NCBI GenBank assembly: GCA_025359705.1
Contig: JANYFS010000433.1
Span: forward strand, 1-10,364
Direction: 5' to 3'
Length of the DNA: 10,364 nucleotides
Source of the DNA: Deinococcales bacterium
Lineage (GTDB): Bacteria > Deinococcota > Deinococci > Deinococcales > Deinococcaceae
Part shown: in pieces, positions 6,314 to 10,364 of the stretch
Layout: each line of letters opens with the position of its first letter
Numbering within the stretch: position 1 is the stretch's first letter
The notes under the pieces: model-generated
Databases searched by the model: none
Told to the model about the DNA's origin: nothing
The model's input: only the letters and a program-made list of their open reading frames with translations
Translations under genes and position numbers: made by a program

Positions 6314-6651
6314 CTCGAGTAGGCCAGCTCTAAAGTGTTTTCCACTTGATTTTTAACGATTTCCTCAGCCGAAACAATGAGTAGGTTCATGACTTCTCCA
6401 ATTAAAACCACATAATCATCCATCAGCGCTTGGTACACACCAAGTGCTATTTTTTGCTTTCCAACGGGGATGGGCAATCGGCTCCATTTCTCTCGAGGGG
6501 AAGGCTCTAACAGGTCTCCTGTTTGATCTAAAACCAGTTGCCAACCAAAGCCGCTCCAGTCCAAGCGCACCCGAAAGGATTGAAACATTTGGGTACTCTT
6601 AGGGCCGAATTCCACGTAATCCGTCGATACATTGACCAGAACAGGAATCAC
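6310..6651 (-). CDS. Hypothetical protein, 113 residues, translationally coupled to the gene before it
   Basis: Not recognised. The first half is beta-rich (VLVNVSTDYVEFG, FRVRLDWSGFGWQLVLDQTG). The second half has a hydrophobic helix-like stretch (YVVLIGEVMNLLIVSAEEIV) too short and interrupted to be called a membrane anchor with confidence. The start is GTG at 6651, overlapping the TGA of the upstream gene (GTGA), with GGAGG six bases before it (6658-6662) inside the end of that gene. This strong site supports the non-ATG start and translational coupling. The two products probably act together. The stop codon overlaps that of the AT-hook gene on the other strand, with no space for a terminator. 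Confidence 0.75.
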   Translation of the reverse strand: MIPVLVNVSTDYVEFGPKSTQMFQSFRVRLDWSGFGWQLVLDQTGDLLEPSPREKWSRLPIPVGKQKIALGVYQALMDDYVVLIGEVMNLLIVSAEEIVKNQVENTLELAYSS

Positions 6652-7181
6652 TTGGAGCCTCCGATCAAACGTGCATTAAGTTCTTCTTGCAATACCTGTA
6701 CCAAGCCCTCGAGTGGGTGTGTCTCGAGGATGTGATAACGAAGGCCAATCAAGATGGAATCGTAAAACAGATTCTCTTCAGCGATTACCTCAAGCAAATC
6801 GCCCTTGCTGCGAACCCAAAAGCCTAACAGCTCACTGGCTCCCGTCTGATTCAAAGTCACAATGGCCCCAGGCGTTTGGCAGTAAATCGCTTGATTTAAA
6901 TGTAGGGATACCAATGGCTCAAGAGAGCCGTCCAGCGCAACTTGCACCTGTGCAGGGGTCAAACGAATCACTCGAGGGATACGTTTCCATGTTTCCAGCA
7001 ATTCGGCCTCCCAACTCGAGAGATCTAGGGTGTCCATAGAGGCTAAACGTTTTGCCAGTCGATGTTCTTGGCTTGGATCAAATGTCATTAACCCATGATA
7101 CGGATTGTCCAATTTAAAGCAACCCCAAGCAAAATAGCTAAAATCGACGTTTTTCGGCGTAAATTGATTTTGGTGTCCCAA
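6648..7181 (-). CDS. Hypothetical protein, up to 177 residues, start uncertain
   Basis: Not recognised. No signal peptide or long hydrophobic segment is seen. The body is mixed alpha/beta: helix (SSWEAELLETWKRIPRVI), strands (AIVTLNQTG, LLGFWVRSKGDLLEV) and a C-terminal helix (LEGLVQVLQEELNARL). The longest frame starts at TTG 7181 with no Shine-Dalgarno. An ATG at 7088 (146 residues) has the hexamer TATCAT exactly six bases upstream, the same geometry as the AT-hook gene, and could be a leaderless start read from inside the longer frame. I give the long form because residues 1-31 (for example FAWGCFKLDNPYHGL) read like real protein, but the choice is open. It is first in a two-gene unit with the 113-residue gene. 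Confidence 0.7.
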   Translation of the reverse strand: MGHQNQFTPKNVDFSYFAWGCFKLDNPYHGLMTFDPSQEHRLAKRLASMDTLDLSSWEAELLETWKRIPRVIRLTPAQVQVALDGSLEPLVSLHLNQAIYCQTPGAIVTLNQTGASELLGFWVRSKGDLLEVIAEENLFYDSILIGLRYHILETHPLEGLVQVLQEELNARLIGGSK

Positions 7182-7207
7182 GAATAAATGAAAAAGAATG
7201 ATTAACT

Positions 7208-7244
7208 AAAAAAAGACTTTCCTACATGTACTTTTTGTAGTAAG
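7208..7244 (-). terminator. Likely terminator of the paralogous helical-repeat gene pair
   Basis: On the minus strand CTT-a-CTACA (7244-7236) pairs with TGTAG-ga-AAG (7226-7219 region) around a nine-base loop, followed after TC by TTTTTTT (7214-7208). The stem is short and A+T-rich, but the seven-T tract and the position about 75 bases after the stop of the 556-residue gene, upstream of the next minus-strand gene, fit an intrinsic terminator. Confidence 0.5.
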
Positions 7245-7299
7245 TGGTAAATTTTTATAATGTCTAGTCAACCGGTCATTTTTGCCTTGATAAAAGGTT

Positions 7300-7323
7300 A
7301 ATAGTTGGTTTTACTAAACTATT
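7300..7323 (-). terminator. 7-bp inverted repeat over the stop codon of the 556-residue gene
   Basis: AATAGTT (7300-7306) and AACTATT (7317-7323) form a perfect seven-base stem with a ten-base loop; the right arm contains the stop codon (7319-7321). The downstream minus-strand sequence is AACCTTTTATC, only a weak T-run. It may act with the hairpin at 7208-7244 or simply protect the transcript end. Confidence 0.3.
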
Positions 7324-8989
7324 TTATGAGGTTTATATTGTCTGGGATTGCATTTTGGCTAATTAGGTGAGCTAAAGTGTTTTGAACCATTACATCGGAC
7401 ACTTGAGCAGGGTAGGGGTCATTTTTGGACAACTTCTCTGACATCATTTGGCTCGAGCTAACTTTTCTGGATGTTTTGATCTTGAGCTGTCCCTCGAGCG
7501 CTTTTCGGTGTCTTTGCGTGCGTTTAATCAACTTTTTGTCATAATCCGCCATGTGATCCGCACTTTGCAGTTCAAACATTTCAGGAAAACTATGGCCTGC
7601 AATCAGCGGGTAATCAGGGATACGTACCCCCTCGAGATAAGCCCCATCCCGTTTGACCCAGACACAGCGCTCGAGATAGCTGTTCAATTCAGGGATCGTA
7701 CAACCCAAATGGTGCAGGAAGAGGGCGATGTTGGGCGCACCCTGACAGATAAAGTCCAACACGCGGTCACGGTTTACCGATTGCCCCTCGAGGTAACGTA
7801 AGGCTGCCTCAAGATGTTCACCCACCTCGCGTACCGTAAAACCGTCTCCCAGAAAGAACTGACATTGCAGTGCGGTGGCAAAACGTAGGGTTTTACAGAA
7901 ATCACTGTTGACCGCCCCACTGATCGGGTTTTGTCGCAACTGCTCGAGGGCAAAAGAAGCATGTCCAGTATGGATCAGCGCATTTTGCTTAATCCAAAAA
8001 CACAGCTCAAAGGCCAAAGAGTTCTTTTTGGCGGGTAAATCCAAGTCCAACAGCTTTTGGGCCGCCTCCTGAAGTTGTAGCAGGTGTAACCCGCGCAGCG
8101 AAATCAAGAACTTCTGTTCCAGTCGGAAAAACTGCAATACGCTTTCAATGCCTGGATAACGCACTGCGTCGGTGGCCCACGGCAATAGGGCCAGCCCTCG
8201 AGGGAAGGTAACGCCATGGTTTAATTCGCCAAGCCAAGCTAAAATCCGCTCAGGAAGTGGACCAGATCGAGGCCGCGACCCAACAGGGGAATGAATACTG
8301 TGCAAAGCAGCAGAACCTCCCAGCGCCTCAGCTAACACCAACTGGGTCACCGCATTATCCTCGAGTGTGATCATTTGACTGATGTCTCCAAATTTGCCGA
8401 ACTCAAGCAACAGTTGATTGGCACGGGGGTGGTCCCCTTCACTCAGCGCGGTAATGGCAATGCTGAGTTCCGCATCAAGCGCCATAATCGGGATACCCAG
8501 ACGGTCCGCAGCGTGCTTGGCTTTCTCAAGCAGGTGTTTGCCTTTCCCCAGTTGCTCGAGGCAGATGAGCGAAATACCCAAGCCATATTGCAGCCGTACC
8601 GCAGCCTCGAGGTGACAGGGTTCAGTGGGAGGGGTATGCTCAAAAAGTACCGCTCGAGGCAGGTGGGTGTTTTGGGGGTCAAGTTCTTGGGAGAGATAAA
8701 AATGTACCGTTTGATGGTGGTGTAGGCTATCCCCATGCAGCGCTCCAATTTGCACAATATAGCTATCCGCCAGCGGGTGGGAGAGTGTTTTAAGCTGTGA
8801 AGATAGGGTGGGGAAGTTGATTTCCTCAAGTTCAAAACGCAACACTAAAGCGCGAATCTGAGCTACCACATCGGACTTTTTAGCCAGATACTGCTCGAGT
8901 TTGAGCAATTGGTTTTGCTGTTTGGCTTGCCGTCTAGCTATTTCCCAAAGCTTGCCCTGAAGGTAAAAATCGTTGGTGAATTTAACCAT
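7319..8989 (-). CDS. Helical-repeat (TPR-like) protein of unknown function, paralogue of the upstream gene
   Basis: A 556-residue soluble protein, with no signal peptide or membrane segment visible. Residues ~130-210 consist of paired amphipathic helices of TPR character (RLQYGLGISLICLEQLGKGK then HLLEKAKHAADRLG, then AELSIAITALSEGDHPRANQ). The middle is also leucine- and alanine-rich helix. The last ~100 residues form a block shared with the neighbouring gene: YPLIAGHSFPEMFE (from 460), a basic helix RTQRHRKALE (490-499) and a final VSDVMVQNTLAHLI helix. TPR proteins usually act as protein-binding scaffolds or sensor parts; no enzyme or DNA-binding motif is evident. ATG at 8989 lies five bases after the upstream stop, with AGG nine bases before it, so the pair is co-transcribed. 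A regulator of the MalT/SARP type lacking its DNA-binding domain is possible but unsupported. Confidence 0.8.
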   Translation of the reverse strand: MVKFTNDFYLQGKLWEIARRQAKQQNQLLKLEQYLAKKSDVVAQIRALVLRFELEEINFPTLSSQLKTLSHPLADSYIVQIGALHGDSLHHHQTVHFYLSQELDPQNTHLPRAVLFEHTPPTEPCHLEAAVRLQYGLGISLICLEQLGKGKHLLEKAKHAADRLGIPIMALDAELSIAITALSEGDHPRANQLLLEFGKFGDISQMITLEDNAVTQLVLAEALGGSAALHSIHSPVGSRPRSGPLPERILAWLGELNHGVTFPRGLALLPWATDAVRYPGIESVLQFFRLEQKFLISLRGLHLLQLQEAAQKLLDLDLPAKKNSLAFELCFWIKQNALIHTGHASFALEQLRQNPISGAVNSDFCKTLRFATALQCQFFLGDGFTVREVGEHLEAALRYLEGQSVNRDRVLDFICQGAPNIALFLHHLGCTIPELNSYLERCVWVKRDGAYLEGVRIPDYPLIAGHSFPEMFELQSADHMADYDKKLIKRTQRHRKALEGQLKIKTSRKVSSSQMMSEKLSKNDPYPAQVSDVMVQNTLAHLISQNAIPDNINLIK

Positions 8990-8994
8990 AGCTT

Positions 8995-10364
8995 TTACCT
9001 ATTTTCCCTCGAGCGACCAAGCCCGTTAGACGGAGCCAGCAAGGTAGCTCCAAGACGTGCTGCTTTAGAGTCATAGGGCCAAGCATCATTGTCAATCAGA
9101 TGGGCTAATGTGGCCCGCACCGATGCGTCGTAGACGATGGGTGGGTATTCTTTGAGTCCCAAGGTATCAATAGCTTCGCGGTGACGCAGCAAGCGTTTGC
9201 GAACAGTGGGGCTATTGGTGGAGAGGTCGCCGTTAAACATCTTGTGGTAGCTATGACCCAGTGCCACAGGATAACCTTTCACCACCTGCCCTTTGTAGAG
9301 GGCACGGCCTTCATAAATCACCAAACATTGGGTGTCGATATATTCTTGCAATTCTGGGATATTCAGGCCGCCATACGCAAAAAGCGCAAAAACATTGGTG
9401 TAGGCCCTTGCTGCATACTCGATGATATTTCTACGTTGTGCTGGAGTACGTTTCTGAAGGTATGCTTCAATGATCGGCACTACTTCCTTGAGTTCGGGAA
9501 TGCAAATCTGATCCCCCAAAGTGACTTGGCACAAGGTCAGGCACAAGGCCGCGATCAAACGGGAAAATTCGTTCTTGGCCCGCTCGGTGTGCAGGATTTT
9601 TGTCCTAATCCACTCGAGTGCCTCTTCACTGCGATTGCTGTGACACAGGGCTAGCACCTGACCGGTAAAGGTCATGAGGTAACTGTGTAGATCTTGGCTA
9701 CTCGAGTTCTCTAGCTCGAGCATTTCAGCGGTGCATTGCTCAATGCGCTTCATCTCGAGATGTCGCAAGGCAAAACCTAAGTTTCGTCCGCGATCCAGCG
9801 AAAACAGCAGTTGTGCAGCGGGATGCCCTTGTAGCTTTTTAGAGATTTCAAAGGTGTTGTTTTGGAAGACCTGCATGGTTTGCTGCACAATCCTGCTCAT
9901 GCTGTTGTCGATCAGCTCGAGGGGAAGGTTTTTCAGGGAAATGCCCGAGACAAAGGCGTTCCAGATTCTGCTAATGACTGCTCGCTTTGCTACTGTGGAA
10001 TCAATCTGCTTGCCCGTAGAAATCACTTGGGTAAAGGTTTGTTCGGCTTCGTGATATTTGCCGCTCAGTGCGTCGAACAGCCCTAAATCGAACTGAGAAA
10101 CCAACAAAAGTTGGTTGATCCCGAGTACCGCCGCCCAATCATTGGCACTCTCGAGGAAGGGTCTGCTTTGGTCGATGTGGCCCACGCGGTACAGACACAA
10201 TCCTAGAGCGTAGTCCAACCGTAAAACGGCTTCCATCTCCAACACGGTTTCAACATCCCGTCCATGGAGCAAAACCTGATGGGATTTTTTAGGCGCAGAT
10301 ACCGTTCCCAGATAGTGCTCGAGAATTTTGGCATCTTGGTCTTCGCTGGTAAAAACTGTCCAGC
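8995..10364 (-). CDS. Helical-repeat (TPR-like) protein, paralogue of the downstream gene; 5' end beyond the window
   Basis: The frame is open to the right edge: the 30 codons before the first possible start (TTG at 10272) are free of stops and align with the paralogue (DAKILEHYLGTV against HQTVHFYLSQEL), so the true start lies outside. About 455 residues are visible; by comparison with the 556-residue paralogue roughly 90-100 are missing. Matching landmarks are MEAVLRLDYALGLCLYRVG (paralogue LEAAVRLQYGLGISLICLE), YPVALGHSYHKMFN, LRHREAID and ASVRATLAHLIDNDAWP. Identity looks low outside these blocks, so the duplication is old. The C terminus extends beyond the shared helix by a Gly/Ser/Arg-rich tail. 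It precedes the paralogue by five bases in the same transcript. Function is unknown. Confidence 0.8.
   Translation of the reverse strand, partial: WTVFTSEDQDAKILEHYLGTVSAPKKSHQVLLHGRDVETVLEMEAVLRLDYALGLCLYRVGHIDQSRPFLESANDWAAVLGINQLLLVSQFDLGLFDALSGKYHEAEQTFTQVISTGKQIDSTVAKRAVISRIWNAFVSGISLKNLPLELIDNSMSRIVQQTMQVFQNNTFEISKKLQGHPAAQLLFSLDRGRNLGFALRHLEMKRIEQCTAEMLELENSSSQDLHSYLMTFTGQVLALCHSNRSEEALEWIRTKILHTERAKNEFSRLIAALCLTLCQVTLGDQICIPELKEVVPIIEAYLQKRTPAQRRNIIEYAARAYTNVFALFAYGGLNIPELQEYIDTQCLVIYEGRALYKGQVVKGYPVALGHSYHKMFNGDLSTNSPTVRKRLLRHREAIDTLGLKEYPPIVYDASVRATLAHLIDNDAWPYDSKAARLGATLLAPSNGLGRSRENR

Larger units (their letters stand above)
208..10323. repeat. Dispersed palindrome CTCGAG, about 73 copies
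   Basis: The six-base palindrome is found from 208-213 to 10318-10323, about once per 140 bp, in every gene and in several gene boundaries. Single-mismatch forms are rare (CTCGAA about twice, CTCGAT about once), so the excess is specific to the exact palindrome. It is read in all phases: Leu-Glu (CTC GAG), x-Arg-x (nCT CGA Gnn) and x-Ser-Ser/Arg (nnC TCG AGn). None occurs in 1-207, beside the transposase fragment. The count was made by hand and may be off by a few. Confidence 0.9.

Noticed and set aside
7256..7261. Plus-strand TATAAT in the 7182-7318 gap (with TATAAA on the other strand)
   Set aside because: There is no plus-strand gene downstream, only antisense to the 556-residue gene, and no -35 is visible; chance in A+T-rich DNA is enough.
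9181..9654. 157-codon plus-strand open frame opposite the right-hand paralogue
   Set aside because: The opposite strand is supported by clear paralogy; this frame has no Shine-Dalgarno and no recognisable features.
208..10323. Interpretation of the CTCGAG copies as a CRISPR array or cloning artefacts
   Set aside because: Spacing is irregular, there are no longer repeat units, and the sites lie in frame inside intact genes, so neither explanation fits.

Overview
The window is bacterial and densely coded, with about half G+C judged by eye. Its most obvious property is not a gene. The palindrome CTCGAG occurs about 73 times by hand count, roughly once every 140 bp, against an expectation of two to three. 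It lies on both coding strands, in all three reading phases and in intergenic DNA, much as HIP1 does in cyanobacterial genomes. The organism cannot be named from this. Leaderless-type promoters spaced TANNNT-N6-ATG at two genes are reminiscent of Deinococcota, but the base composition is low for that group, so the assignment stays open (Chloroflexota and cyanobacteria are not excluded).

Left edge (1-223): the first codons of an insertion-sequence transposase on the minus strand, apparently frameshifted, run off the left end. Close beside it, diverging on the plus strand, is an intact S9-family (prolyl oligopeptidase / acylaminoacyl peptidase) serine peptidase at 224-2155. A convergent intergenic stretch with two hairpins (2156-2309) follows.

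Centre (2310-5695, minus strand): three exported proteins, read in the order 5695 to 2310. The first has an N-terminal domain resembling VirB9/TrbG of type IV secretion systems, a proline-rich linker and a C-terminal beta domain. The second is a 583-residue secreted protein with six cysteines and no recognised family. The third is a 175-residue exported single-domain phospholipase-D-like protein that resembles the Nuc nuclease of conjugative plasmids but has lost the HxK part of the catalytic motif. A hairpin built from two CTCGAG copies followed by five T's lies between the first and second genes. The second and third overlap. I infer a cell-envelope complex derived from a conjugation system, or a fragment of a divergent mobile element.

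A 183-bp, very A+T-rich divergent promoter region (5696-5878) separates this group from a plus-strand gene for a small protein ending in an AT-hook-like basic tail (5879-6313). That gene converges, with overlapping stop codons, on a coupled pair of unrecognised minus-strand genes (6310-7181).

Right part (7319-10364, minus strand): two adjacent, clearly paralogous helical-repeat (TPR-like) proteins of unknown role, 5 bp apart; the upstream one runs off the right edge. A 137-bp A+T-rich gap (7182-7318) after them holds two hairpins, one followed by seven T's. There are no tRNA or rRNA genes and no CRISPR array. No stretch longer than 300 bases lacks a gene.
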